NCBI GenBank assembly: GCA_016865015.1
Contig: CP018226.1
Location: 3,441,001-3,505,000, forward strand
Length of the DNA: 64,000 bases
Source: Rhizobiales bacterium IMCC20636
GTDB lineage: Bacteria; Pseudomonadota; Alphaproteobacteria; Rhizobiales; GCA-2746425
Direction: 5' to 3'
The position numbers were made by a program, and so were the translations under genes. The notes below the pieces were generated by a model. It saw only the letters and a list, made by a program, of their open reading frames with translations. It was not told where the DNA came from and ran no database searches. Within the stretch, counting starts at the first letter, position 1. Each line of letters begins with the position of its first letter. Below are positions 12,038 to 20,366 of this stretch, one piece after another.

Positions 12038-12945
12038 GACGCGTCCTCCACCATCCATTGCATCAATGCGGGGAAATCATAACCTGCATGTGCTGCCATT
12101 TCGGGAACCAGAGATGTTGGTGTCATGCCTGGTTGGGTGTTGACCTCCAGACAGATGAGGTCCTGAGTTTCTTCATCGTAGCGGAAGTCTGCGCGCGAGA
12201 TGCCGCGACACCCGAGTGCATGATGAGCGGTCAAAGCATGCTTTTGCACTGTCTCGTAGAGAGCAGTCGGCAAATCGGCGGGGAGGATGTGCTGCGAGCC
12301 GCCTTCAGCGTATTTTGCGTCAAAATCATAAAACGGGCTGCCCTGCGAAATGATGTCAGTCACACCCAACGCGGTGTCACCCATGACACCACAGGTCAAT
12401 TCACGGCCAGCAACATACCGCTCGACCATGACAATATCGCCGTAAGGCCATTCATCAGAATACAGTTCCTGCGGCGGATGAGCGGCTTCTGCTGATACAA
12501 TCAACACGCCAAAGCTGGAGCCTTCATTCACCGGCTTCACCACATAGGGTGGTTTCAGAACATGCGCTTCAGCTGCCTGCAGCCTGTGCAACACCCTGGA
12601 TTCGGCCACCGGCACACCGGCAGCCGCTATGACAAATTTGGCTTTTTCCTTGTTCATGGCCAAGGCCGAAGCAAGAACACCGGAATGCGTATAGGGGATG
12701 TTCAGAATCTCGATCACACCCTGGATATTTCCATCTTCGCCGAATGGGCCATGAAGGGCATTGAAAACAACATCGGGTGACAACTCGGCAAGCACCGAAC
12801 TGATGTTGCGATCCATATCGATCTCGGTGACATTGTAGCCGCGTGTGCGCAGGGCCGCTGCGCAGGGTTTACCAGACGCAAGGCTGACCGGGCGCTCCGA
12901 AGACCACCCTCCCATCAAAACAGCAATATGTTTTGCCTGCGTCAT
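12025..12945 (-). CDS. ddl: D-alanine--D-alanine ligase
   Basis: Ddl joins two D-alanines, using ATP, for the peptidoglycan stem. The 306-residue ATP-grasp enzyme begins [19 protein letters not shown], with the substrate Glu in that motif. It has the family region [15 protein letters not shown] near 60, the flexible-loop segment [11 protein letters not shown] near 140, and the metal-binding end [15 protein letters not shown] near 270. The length is that of DdlB-type enzymes. It sits between murB and ftsQ, the common dcw position. A 250-base gap separates it from murB, suggesting a promoter for ddl-ftsQA. Confidence 0.97.
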   Translation of the reverse strand: MTQAKHIAVLMGGWSSERPVSLASGKPCAAALRTRGYNVTEIDMDRNISSVLAELSPDVVFNALHGPFGEDGNIQGVIEILNIPYTHSGVLASALAMNKEKAKFVIAAAGVPVAESRVLHRLQAAEAHVLKPPYVVKPVNEGSSFGVLIVSAEAAHPPQELYSDEWPYGDIVMVERYVAGRELTCGVMGDTALGVTDIISQGSPFYDFDAKYAEGGSQHILPADLPTALYETVQKHALTAHHALGCRGISRADFRYDEETQDLICLEVNTQPGMTPTSLVPEMAAHAGYDFPALMQWMVEDASCNR

Positions 12946-13198
12946 GCAATTCCTAATCCGTATCGATCCAAATCAGATGGATCTGAACTCTGTTTGGCGC
13001 TTTCGCCCTTGCGAGGCACTTCCAGAGCGCGCCACAAACTTTTCTGAACCTCTGTTCCAACCTATCATGGTTAAGAACAGGTAAAAGTTTGGTTTACGAA
13101 TTGCAGATTGCGTGAGTGATTTACGATTTGTGTACCAAAAGCCACGAAATCAGACGGATTCAGTGATCAACCGACTTACAAATATGCTTAATGAAAGC
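12946..13198. other. Upstream region of ddl-ftsQAZ
   Basis: This 253-base region is the largest spacer inside the wall/division block upstream of ftsZ and probably carries a promoter for ddl-ftsQ-ftsA. It contains one TTAACCAT element (listed separately). No open reading frame or RNA gene was recognised. Confidence 0.4.
13067..13074 (-). promoter_or_regulatory. TTAACCAT element, possible CtrA half-site upstream of ddl
   Basis: The minus strand reads TTAACCAT, about 122 bases upstream of the ddl start. This 8-mer resembles a half-site of the alphaproteobacterial cell-cycle regulator CtrA (full site TTAA-N7-TTAA). CtrA control of ftsQA is known in Caulobacter. The second half is not present, and an 8-mer occurs by chance, so this is tentative. 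Confidence 0.35.
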
Positions 13199-14155
13199 TT
13201 ACGATCGCCCGATTGAGGGAATCACTGATGCGCCTGGCGTGAAAATGCCAAGCCGTTTGATTTCCCATTCCAGCTGAATACCGGAATGCGCCATGATACC
13301 GGCGCGGACGGTTTCGCCCAGCGTTTCCAGATCATGGGCCGTGGCACCATCGACATTGATCATGAAATTGCAGTGCTTTTCTGACATTTGCGCACCGCCA
13401 ATGCGGTGTCCCCTGAACCCGGCTTCATCAATCACCCGCCATGCAGAATGACCGGGCGGGTTCTTGAAAGTCGATCCGCCAGTGCGTTCCTTGACCGGCT
13501 GAACGTCTTCACGATATTGCGCGACTTCTTCCATTTCCGCGAACAGATCAGCCGGATTACCGGCTGTGCCGCGATAAATCGCCTTGGTGAAAATATAGTC
13601 CGCAGGTGCAGAACAATGACGATAGGCATACCCCAGATCCGCATTTGACAGGATATGCCGGTTGCCGAGACGGTCGACTGCATGGGCCTCTACCAGAATG
13701 TCTTTGGTCTCTCCGCCATGAGCGCCGGCATTCATGCGCAGTGCGCCGCCAACACAGCCCGGAATGCCGCGGTAAAACGAAAATCCGGCGACACCGGCCT
13801 CTCCGGCAGCTTTTGCCAATCTGACATCCGGCACCGCCGTGCCAACATGAATAGTATTGCCCTCTTTCACCTCAATCTGACCAAATCCCTTGCCAGACAT
13901 GCGGATGACAAGGCCCGGAATGCCCCCATCCCGCACCAGAAGATTGGAGCCAAGACCCAGCACCATGACCGGTACATCCTCATCCAGTGCGGCCAGTACA
14001 TTCGCCAGATCAGAATCATCTGCAGGCATGAACAAGGCTTCGGCGGGACCACCGACGCGGAACCAGGTAATTGTCGACAGATCAGCGTTTTCTGTCAGCC
14101 TGCCTCTGATATCAGGCACGGCTTTGCGGATACGCTCGACAAGCGATTGGGTCAC
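13199..14155 (-). CDS. murB: UDP-N-acetylenolpyruvoylglucosamine reductase MurB
   Basis: MurB is the FAD-dependent enzyme that reduces UDP-GlcNAc-enolpyruvate to UDP-MurNAc with NADPH. The 318 residues show the FAD-domain motifs [14 protein letters not shown] near 30, [13 protein letters not shown] near 80, and [19 protein letters not shown] near 130. The catalytic serine is in [10 protein letters not shown] near 227. The C-terminal part ([18 protein letters not shown]) fits a type II MurB. Its ATG overlaps the murC stop (ATGA), so the pair is translationally coupled. About 250 bases separate it from ddl. Confidence 0.98.
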   Translation of the reverse strand: MTQSLVERIRKAVPDIRGRLTENADLSTITWFRVGGPAEALFMPADDSDLANVLAALDEDVPVMVLGLGSNLLVRDGGIPGLVIRMSGKGFGQIEVKEGNTIHVGTAVPDVRLAKAAGEAGVAGFSFYRGIPGCVGGALRMNAGAHGGETKDILVEAHAVDRLGNRHILSNADLGYAYRHCSAPADYIFTKAIYRGTAGNPADLFAEMEEVAQYREDVQPVKERTGGSTFKNPPGHSAWRVIDEAGFRGHRIGGAQMSEKHCNFMINVDGATAHDLETLGETVRAGIMAHSGIQLEWEIKRLGIFTPGASVIPSIGRS

Positions 14156-15561
14156 GCGCGCGCTCCGATTTCCTTCAGTGCAACGGGCAAATCATAAGCC
14201 CATTTTGTAATGGACCCGGCTCCCAGACAGATGACCAGATCGCCAGGAGCCGTGTTCTGGCTGACAAGTTCAGCCAATTGGTCCGACGAGGTGAGTTCCA
14301 GAACATGGCGGTGCCCACGCATCCGCAGTCCTTCCACCAACGCTTTTTCATCCGCACCTTCTATATGCTCTTCACCGGCTGCATAGACCGGCGCGACAAT
14401 CACGGTATCAGCATCATTGAAGCAGGCACAGAAATCTTCAAACAGGCTCTGCAGACGGGTGTAACGATGGGGCTGAACAACAGCCACCACGTGGCGCTTT
14501 GCAGCAGATCGCGCTGCCATCAGTACGGCGGCAATCTCGACAGGGTGATGTGCATAATCATCAAAGATCTGAACATCGCCCACTGTTCCGGTATGGGTAA
14601 AGCGCCGCTTCACACCCGAAAACCCGCCCAGACCCTTCCGGATTTCATCATCCGTGAGCCCGAGCTCCAGAGCAACCGAAATGGCTGCGGTGGCGTTGGA
14701 AACATTGTGTATTCCAGGCATCGGCAGAACCAGGTTTTCAATGCTGCGCACCGAGCCTGAGGTGCTGCGGACATCCACCTGGAAATGAGATTTTCCATCG
14801 ATCACCTCAACATTGCGAAACCGGACATCCGCCTGTTGGTTCTGACCATAAGTCACAAAGCGACGGTCTTCGACGCGGCCCACCAGCGCCTGAACCTCTG
14901 GATGGTCGGTGCACATGACGGCACAGCCATAGAAGGGTACATTTTCCACGAAACGCTGAAAGGCGTTCTTGACTTCCTGATAAGTGCCGTAGTGATCGAG
15001 ATGCTCTGGATCGATATTTGTCACCACCGCAATTTCGGCAGGCAGCTTGACAAATGTGCCGTCCGATTCATCCGCCTCGGCAACCAGCCATTCCCCATCA
15101 CCCAAACGCGCATTGGTGCCATAGGCGTTGATGATACCGCCATTGATCACCGTCGGATCAAGATGCCCCGCTTCCAGCAGCGTTGCCACCAGCGAAGTGG
15201 TTGTTGTCTTGCCATGGGTTCCGCCGATCGCGATTGAGGATTTCAAGCGCATCAGTTCAGCAAGCATTTCTGCCCGGCGCACAACTGGCAAACGGTGCTC
15301 TCGAGCCGCTTTCAATTCCGGATTGTCGCGCTTGATCGCCGATGACACGACAACAACAGCGGCATGCTCGACATGAGCGGCGTCATGACCGGTATGTACA
15401 ATGATGCCCTTGTCGCGCAGCCGCAGCACATTCGGACTTTCCGCCATATCCGAGCCCTGAACCGTATAGCCCAGATTATGCAGCACCTCGGCAATCCCGC
15501 TCATGCCAATACCGCCAATACCCACAAAGTGGATCGGCCCGATGGTCAGTGGCAGTTTCAT
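14152..15561 (-). CDS. murC: UDP-N-acetylmuramate--L-alanine ligase MurC
   Basis: MurC adds L-alanine to UDP-MurNAc in an ATP-dependent cytoplasmic step. From the ATG at 15561 the protein has 469 residues, with the N-terminal nucleotide motif [17 protein letters not shown], the ATP loop [14 protein letters not shown] near 110, the Mur-ligase [11 protein letters not shown] near 180, and [10 protein letters not shown] near 325. An upstream in-frame ATG exists at 15612, but 15561 has a GGGG ribosome site seven bases upstream and matches family starts. It follows murG by about 85 bases and overlaps murB. Confidence 0.98.
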   Translation of the reverse strand: MKLPLTIGPIHFVGIGGIGMSGIAEVLHNLGYTVQGSDMAESPNVLRLRDKGIIVHTGHDAAHVEHAAVVVVSSAIKRDNPELKAAREHRLPVVRRAEMLAELMRLKSSIAIGGTHGKTTTTSLVATLLEAGHLDPTVINGGIINAYGTNARLGDGEWLVAEADESDGTFVKLPAEIAVVTNIDPEHLDHYGTYQEVKNAFQRFVENVPFYGCAVMCTDHPEVQALVGRVEDRRFVTYGQNQQADVRFRNVEVIDGKSHFQVDVRSTSGSVRSIENLVLPMPGIHNVSNATAAISVALELGLTDDEIRKGLGGFSGVKRRFTHTGTVGDVQIFDDYAHHPVEIAAVLMAARSAAKRHVVAVVQPHRYTRLQSLFEDFCACFNDADTVIVAPVYAAGEEHIEGADEKALVEGLRMRGHRHVLELTSSDQLAELVSQNTAPGDLVICLGAGSITKWAYDLPVALKEIGARA

Positions 15562-15646
15562 AAAATTACCCCGGCAGATTCGCGAATTTTGATGTCGCGG
15601 CTTATGCAGCAATTATTGCGGCAAATCTAGGGTCTTGGATGCGAGC

Positions 15647-16729
15647 CTAAACTCTCGCAGTCTTTTCAACGAGATCAGCCAGATGATTGGTAGCCTCTGG
15701 ACGCCCCATAGCGGCGGCGGCAGTGGCCATGGTGGTCAGGCTTGAAGGGTTGTTTGCAAAATCGGCCAGACGCACTGCAAGAGCTTCCGGTGTCAGTTGG
15801 TTTTGGGCAATGACTTCGGCGCCACCTGCTGCAGACAGAACAGCAGCATTGGCAGACTGATCGTGATCCAGAGCATATGGATACGGCACCAGAATTGAAG
15901 GTCGTCCGAGCACTGCAAGTTCCGAAACAGTGGATGCGCCAGCCCGCGCGATGACAAGGTGTGCAGCTGCCATACGCTCAGGCAAATCTCCAAAAAAGGG
16001 CGCAAGTTCAGCCGCAATGTTCAATCTAGCAAGCTCGGCTTCGCAGGTGGAACGGTCTTCATCACGGACTTGCAGGGTCAATGCGATGCGGTTTCGAACC
16101 TTGTCTTCCAACAAGGCCATCGCGGCCGGCAGCAATGCGGAAAAGACCTGTGCCCCCTGGCTACCACCGAATACCAACAGCTTTATCGGCTCATCAGATT
16201 GCGGTGCCGTGAAGGGGCTTCTGGCGTTCAGGACTGCATCGCGCACCGGATTTCCGGTCTCCGCATCGATGGCCTTTCTGGCAAGGGCGGGTCCGGGAAG
16301 GCTGCGCGCACCGGCCGTTGCAAAACGCGCCAGAAACCGGTTTGCGCGTCCCGGGGTCGCGTTGGCTTCGTGAAGCACCACAGGGACCCGTAAAATTGCA
16401 GCCGCGACACCTGGCGGTGCTGTCGGATAACCGCCAAAGCCCACAAAAACAGATGGCTTGATGCGCCCTATCAATTGCAGCGCCGATACAGTGCCAAGGC
16501 AAAGTGAAGCGATCGCCTTGAGGGCTTTCACAGGTGACGACACAGATGGTGTAGCAGAGCGGATTTCATGAACTTCAATCCCCTGAAACCCGCTCAAAAA
16601 ATGGCTTGCCCGTGTGTCCGTTGCCAGATGCACCTGCCAGCCACGTGCGATCAGTTCGCGTCCCAACGCCTGTGCCGGGAACAAATGACCACCAGTACCC
16701 CCTGCTGATAGCAGGGCAATTTTACGCAT
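15647..16729 (-). CDS. murG: Lipid II synthase MurG
   Basis: MurG transfers GlcNAc from UDP-GlcNAc to lipid I at the cytoplasmic face of the inner membrane, giving lipid II. The 360-residue GT28 protein starts MRKIALLSAGGTGGHLFPAQ, the donor/acceptor glycine loop, followed by GFGGYPTAPP and HEANATPGRANRFL. The second domain has VFGGSQGAQVFS and the UDP-binding RAGASTVSELAVLGRPS. The ATG at 16729 is preferred over 16753 because it begins directly before the conserved core; it overlaps the ftsW end by eight bases, implying coupling with ftsW. Confidence 0.98.
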   Translation of the reverse strand: MRKIALLSAGGTGGHLFPAQALGRELIARGWQVHLATDTRASHFLSGFQGIEVHEIRSATPSVSSPVKALKAIASLCLGTVSALQLIGRIKPSVFVGFGGYPTAPPGVAAAILRVPVVLHEANATPGRANRFLARFATAGARSLPGPALARKAIDAETGNPVRDAVLNARSPFTAPQSDEPIKLLVFGGSQGAQVFSALLPAAMALLEDKVRNRIALTLQVRDEDRSTCEAELARLNIAAELAPFFGDLPERMAAAHLVIARAGASTVSELAVLGRPSILVPYPYALDHDQSANAAVLSAAGGAEVIAQNQLTPEALAVRLADFANNPSSLTTMATAAAAMGRPEATNHLADLVEKTARV

Positions 16730-17873
16730 GGCGCAACTCGAGATCGGATCCAAATACCAACCGGTTCCTGTCGAGGCGTTTCTTGGTCAATGCCAACACC
16801 ATGCCCATGCCTATGGCAACGGCCATCATGGAGGAACCGCCATAGGATACAAATGGCAATGTCATGCCTTTTGAGGGCATCAAGTGCAGATTAACGGCCA
16901 TGTTTATAACCGACTGCACACCAAACAGCGCTATCAGGCCGGAGGTTGCCAATCGTGTGAAGGCATCATGCTCTTTCAGGGCATGAGAAAAGCCGCGCAT
17001 GACCACAAAGGTAAAGAGCGCCAGCAGAACCAGACAGATGATGATGCCATATTCTTCGGCTACAACCGCAAAAATAAAGTCGGTATGAGAGTCAGGCAAA
17101 ATGTTTTTCACAGTGCCTTCTCCAGGTCCGCGCCCAAACCAGCCGCCCCGTGTGAACGATTGCAGTGCAGTGTCTACCTGGAACGTATCGCCGCCTTCCG
17201 GATTCAAGAACCGGTCAATACGTCCTGCCACATGCGGGATCAGAGTATAGGCGGTGAGAATTCCAACAACGCTGAGCAATGCGAGGCCGATGATGAAGAA
17301 CCACGGCATGCCTGCCAGAAAGAACACGCCACACCAAACCATGGCAACCAGCATAGTTTGCCCGAAATCCGGTTGCAGAATGAGCAGACCGCAGACCACT
17401 ATCAGCAGGCCAACGGCTATCATATGGCCGTGAATATCCGGTCGTTTGGAGCCTTCTGAAAACAACCAGGCACAGATAACGACAAAGCCAGGCTTGACGA
17501 ATTCGGAGGGCTGTATGGAGAAGCCGGCGATTGAAATCCAACGGCGCGCACCCTTGGCCTCAAATCCGACCAGCAATGTTGCGGCCATCATCACGATCCC
17601 ACCGACCAGCAACAGCAAGGCCAGCCGTCGCACCTGACGCTCATTCAGGAAGGAGATGCCAATCAGCAAAAAGACCGCAGGCACGGCAAAGAAGATGTGG
17701 CGGAACACAAAATGATAGCTGTCCAGCCGCAAACGCTCAGCAATGGGAGGACTGGCCGCAAAGGACAGCACCACACCCGAAATCATCAGAGTCAACAATG
17801 CCGCCAAAAGGTAACGGTCGACTGTCCACCACCAATTCGCAAAACTACTTCTGTCGGCGCGTGAGACTTTCAT
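16722..17873 (-). CDS. ftsW: Septal peptidoglycan polymerase FtsW (SEDS family)
   Basis: FtsW is the SEDS glycosyltransferase that polymerises lipid II at the septum with FtsI. The 383-residue protein has about ten membrane segments. It contains the SEDS hallmarks ARRWISIAGFSIQPSEFVK near 120, the large periplasmic loop with PDSHTDFIFAVVAEEYG near 275 (the Asp there is the presumed catalytic residue), and GMTLPFVSYGGSSMM near 345. Its start overlaps the murD stop as ATGA, and its end overlaps murG, placing it in one coupled transcription unit. Confidence 0.98.
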   Translation of the reverse strand: MKVSRADRSSFANWWWTVDRYLLAALLTLMISGVVLSFAASPPIAERLRLDSYHFVFRHIFFAVPAVFLLIGISFLNERQVRRLALLLLVGGIVMMAATLLVGFEAKGARRWISIAGFSIQPSEFVKPGFVVICAWLFSEGSKRPDIHGHMIAVGLLIVVCGLLILQPDFGQTMLVAMVWCGVFFLAGMPWFFIIGLALLSVVGILTAYTLIPHVAGRIDRFLNPEGGDTFQVDTALQSFTRGGWFGRGPGEGTVKNILPDSHTDFIFAVVAEEYGIIICLVLLALFTFVVMRGFSHALKEHDAFTRLATSGLIALFGVQSVINMAVNLHLMPSKGMTLPFVSYGGSSMMAVAIGMGMVLALTKKRLDRNRLVFGSDLELRHA

Positions 17874-19273
17874 GATTGATCCCTATGCATTTCGTCGTTC
17901 GAAAGATGACTGAACACTGCGGTGCGAAATGCATCTCCGCGTTGTTCGAAATTTGAAAACTGGTCAAAACTGGCACAGGCCGGAGACAGCAAGACCGTGA
18001 TATCTGCTGCAGCATCGTTCCGCGCATCCTTGATCGCTGCAGATGTCGCTTCTTGGAGACTGTCAAAAAGTTCGGATGGCACATGGCCTTTCAAGGTTGC
18101 TGCAAACTGCTCACGCGCCTCGCCGATCAGATAGGCTTTGGTTATCCGCGGAAAATGGTCAGCAAGATCGGCAATGCCGCCAGATTTGGGAACGCCCCCT
18201 GCAATCCAGTAAATATGATCAAAACTCAACAATGCCCGTTCCGCTGCATCAGCGTTGGTGGCTTTTGAATCATTGACCAGACGAATTCGACCTTCCTGGG
18301 CGATGGTCTCCATGCGATGAACCAATCCTGGAAATGACATGAGCCCAGTCGCTATTTCGTCATCCTTCAATCCGCAATAACGGCATACCGCGAAGGCTGC
18401 TGCAGCATTTTGCGCATTATGCGCACCGCGCAGATTGAGTGCCAAGGAAAGTTCAAACAGCTTGCCTGCGCTTCCATCAGTGGTTTCCATCAGCCAATCA
18501 TCCTGCAGCATGATGCCACGGGAAACCGGATTGCGAATTCCGATGCGGGTCAATTGGCGCGACGCTGCTTCCACACCGTCCGCTGCTTTTGCGCTGAACC
18601 GGTCGTCGACACCCACGACTGCCGCATCCGATTTGGTGATGAGCCGAGCCTTGATCGCCGCATAGTTTTCGATCGTGCCGTGGCGGTCGAGATGATCCGG
18701 GCTGACATTCAGTAAAACGCCCACCGAAGGCGCAAGGCCCGGCGCAAGGTCAATCTGGTAGCTGGAGCATTCCACGACATGAATGCGCCCTTGTGCGGGC
18801 GGCTCCAGCGACAGAATAGCCGTTCCAATGTTCCCCCCCATTTCGACAGACCGCCCAGCCTGCTTCAGGATATGGGCAATCAGGGCCGTGGTGGTGGATT
18901 TTCCGTTGGTTCCGGTGATGGCAATGAAAGGGCTGTTCGGTGCGTGGGCGGCGCGTTCGCGGCAGAACAGTTCTATATCGCCAATTATTTCGATATTGGC
19001 GACATGCGCCAAATCCACAGTCCAATGAGGTTTGGGATGTGTCAGTGGAACGCCCGGTGCAAGAATCAGCGCGGTCAGCGTTGAAAAATCAATGTCTCGT
19101 AAATCCTGTGCCTTCAGCCCGGTTTCCACTGCCCCCTGAACCCGACCGGCATTGTCATCCCACACCACGACATCTGCACCGCCTGCCGCAAGTGCACTTG
19201 CGGTTGCGAGGCCGGAACCACCAAGGCCAAAAACAGCAACCCGCTTGCCCGCAAATGTGGTGACAGGAATCAT
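17870..19273 (-). CDS. murD: UDP-N-acetylmuramoylalanine--D-glutamate ligase MurD
   Basis: MurD adds D-glutamate to UDP-MurNAc-L-Ala. The 467 residues show the N-terminal Rossmann motif VAVFGLGGSGLATASAL, the P-loop AITGTNGKSTTTALIAH near 120, NVSPDHLDRHG near 188, and the C-terminal RLVNDSKATNADA near 325. The start lies four bases beyond the mraY stop and the end overlaps ftsW, which is the classical dcw order mraY-murD-ftsW-murG. Confidence 0.98.
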   Translation of the reverse strand: MIPVTTFAGKRVAVFGLGGSGLATASALAAGGADVVVWDDNAGRVQGAVETGLKAQDLRDIDFSTLTALILAPGVPLTHPKPHWTVDLAHVANIEIIGDIELFCRERAAHAPNSPFIAITGTNGKSTTTALIAHILKQAGRSVEMGGNIGTAILSLEPPAQGRIHVVECSSYQIDLAPGLAPSVGVLLNVSPDHLDRHGTIENYAAIKARLITKSDAAVVGVDDRFSAKAADGVEAASRQLTRIGIRNPVSRGIMLQDDWLMETTDGSAGKLFELSLALNLRGAHNAQNAAAAFAVCRYCGLKDDEIATGLMSFPGLVHRMETIAQEGRIRLVNDSKATNADAAERALLSFDHIYWIAGGVPKSGGIADLADHFPRITKAYLIGEAREQFAATLKGHVPSELFDSLQEATSAAIKDARNDAAADITVLLSPACASFDQFSNFEQRGDAFRTAVFSHLSNDEMHRDQS

Positions 19274-19277
19274 CGGC

Positions 19278-20360
19278 TTATCTCAGCTTCAAGGTAGACA
19301 GGCCAATCAGCGCCAGAACCACAGCGATAATCCAGAAACGGATCACAACCTGCGGCTCTGTCCATCCCAATTGTTCGAAATGGTGATGGATCGGTGCCAT
19401 GCGGAAGACCCGCTTGCCGGTCAGCTTGAAGGAGGCGACCTGAATGATCACTGACATGGCTTCCAGAACGAATAAGCCACCAATGATCGCCAGAACGATT
19501 TCGTGCTTGGTTGAGACAGCAATCGCGCCAAGCATACCACCCATTGCCAAGGATCCGGTGTCACCCATGAAGATGGCAGCCGGCGGTGCGTTGAACCATA
19601 GAAAGCCGAGACCGGCCCCAATCAACGCTCCGCACAGAACCGCCAATTCGCCTGATCCGAACACATGATGAATTTGCAAATAATCCGCAAACAGGGAGTT
19701 TCCGGACAGATAGGCAATGATGCCGAAACTGCCAGAAGCGATCATGACAGGCACAATTGCCAGACCATCCAGACCATCGGTCAAATTGACAGCATTGCCG
19801 GCTCCGACAATAACGCAAATTGAAAACGGAATGAAGAACCAGCCAAGATTCCAGATCAGATCCTTGAAGAACGGGAATGTCAGCGAACTTGAAAATGGCT
19901 GCTCGCCGATTGTCATGACCGCATAACCGGCCAGCCCGGCAATAATAACCTCAAGTGTCAATCTGGCTTTACCGGAGAACCCCTTGTGGGACGCCTGCGT
20001 GACCTTCAGATAATCATCATAGAAGCCGATGGCCCCAAACGCGATCGTCACCAGAAGCACAATCCAGACATAAGGGCTTGAAAGATTGGCCCAAAGCAGC
20101 GCGCTGCTGATCAATGCCAAAAGAATAATCAATCCGCCCATGGTTGGCGTGCCCTGTTTTACCATGTGGGTCATGGGGCCATCGGAACGGATGGGCTGTC
20201 CCTTGCCCTGACGGCTGCGCAGCCAGTTGATGATCAGGGGACCGAACAGGAACACCAGCAGCATTGCGGTCATCATGGCACCGCCGGTGCGCACGGTTAT
20301 GTAACGGAACAGATTGAAGACCGGGAGCACTTCCGCAGTCTGACTCAGAAAATAAAGCAT
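19278..20360 (-). CDS. mraY: Phospho-MurNAc-pentapeptide transferase MraY
   Basis: MraY transfers phospho-MurNAc-pentapeptide to undecaprenyl phosphate, forming lipid I. The 360-residue integral membrane protein has about ten helices and the family motifs [11 protein letters not shown] near 70, [11 protein letters not shown] near 115 (catalytic Asp pair), [13 protein letters not shown] near 190 and the His-rich [14 protein letters not shown] near 325. It begins six bases after the murE/murF fusion stop. Confidence 0.98.
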   Translation of the reverse strand: MLYFLSQTAEVLPVFNLFRYITVRTGGAMMTAMLLVFLFGPLIINWLRSRQGKGQPIRSDGPMTHMVKQGTPTMGGLIILLALISSALLWANLSSPYVWIVLLVTIAFGAIGFYDDYLKVTQASHKGFSGKARLTLEVIIAGLAGYAVMTIGEQPFSSSLTFPFFKDLIWNLGWFFIPFSICVIVGAGNAVNLTDGLDGLAIVPVMIASGSFGIIAYLSGNSLFADYLQIHHVFGSGELAVLCGALIGAGLGFLWFNAPPAAIFMGDTGSLAMGGMLGAIAVSTKHEIVLAIIGGLFVLEAMSVIIQVASFKLTGKRVFRMAPIHHHFEQLGWTEPQVVIRFWIIAVVLALIGLSTLKLR

Positions 20361-20366
20361 TGGTAA

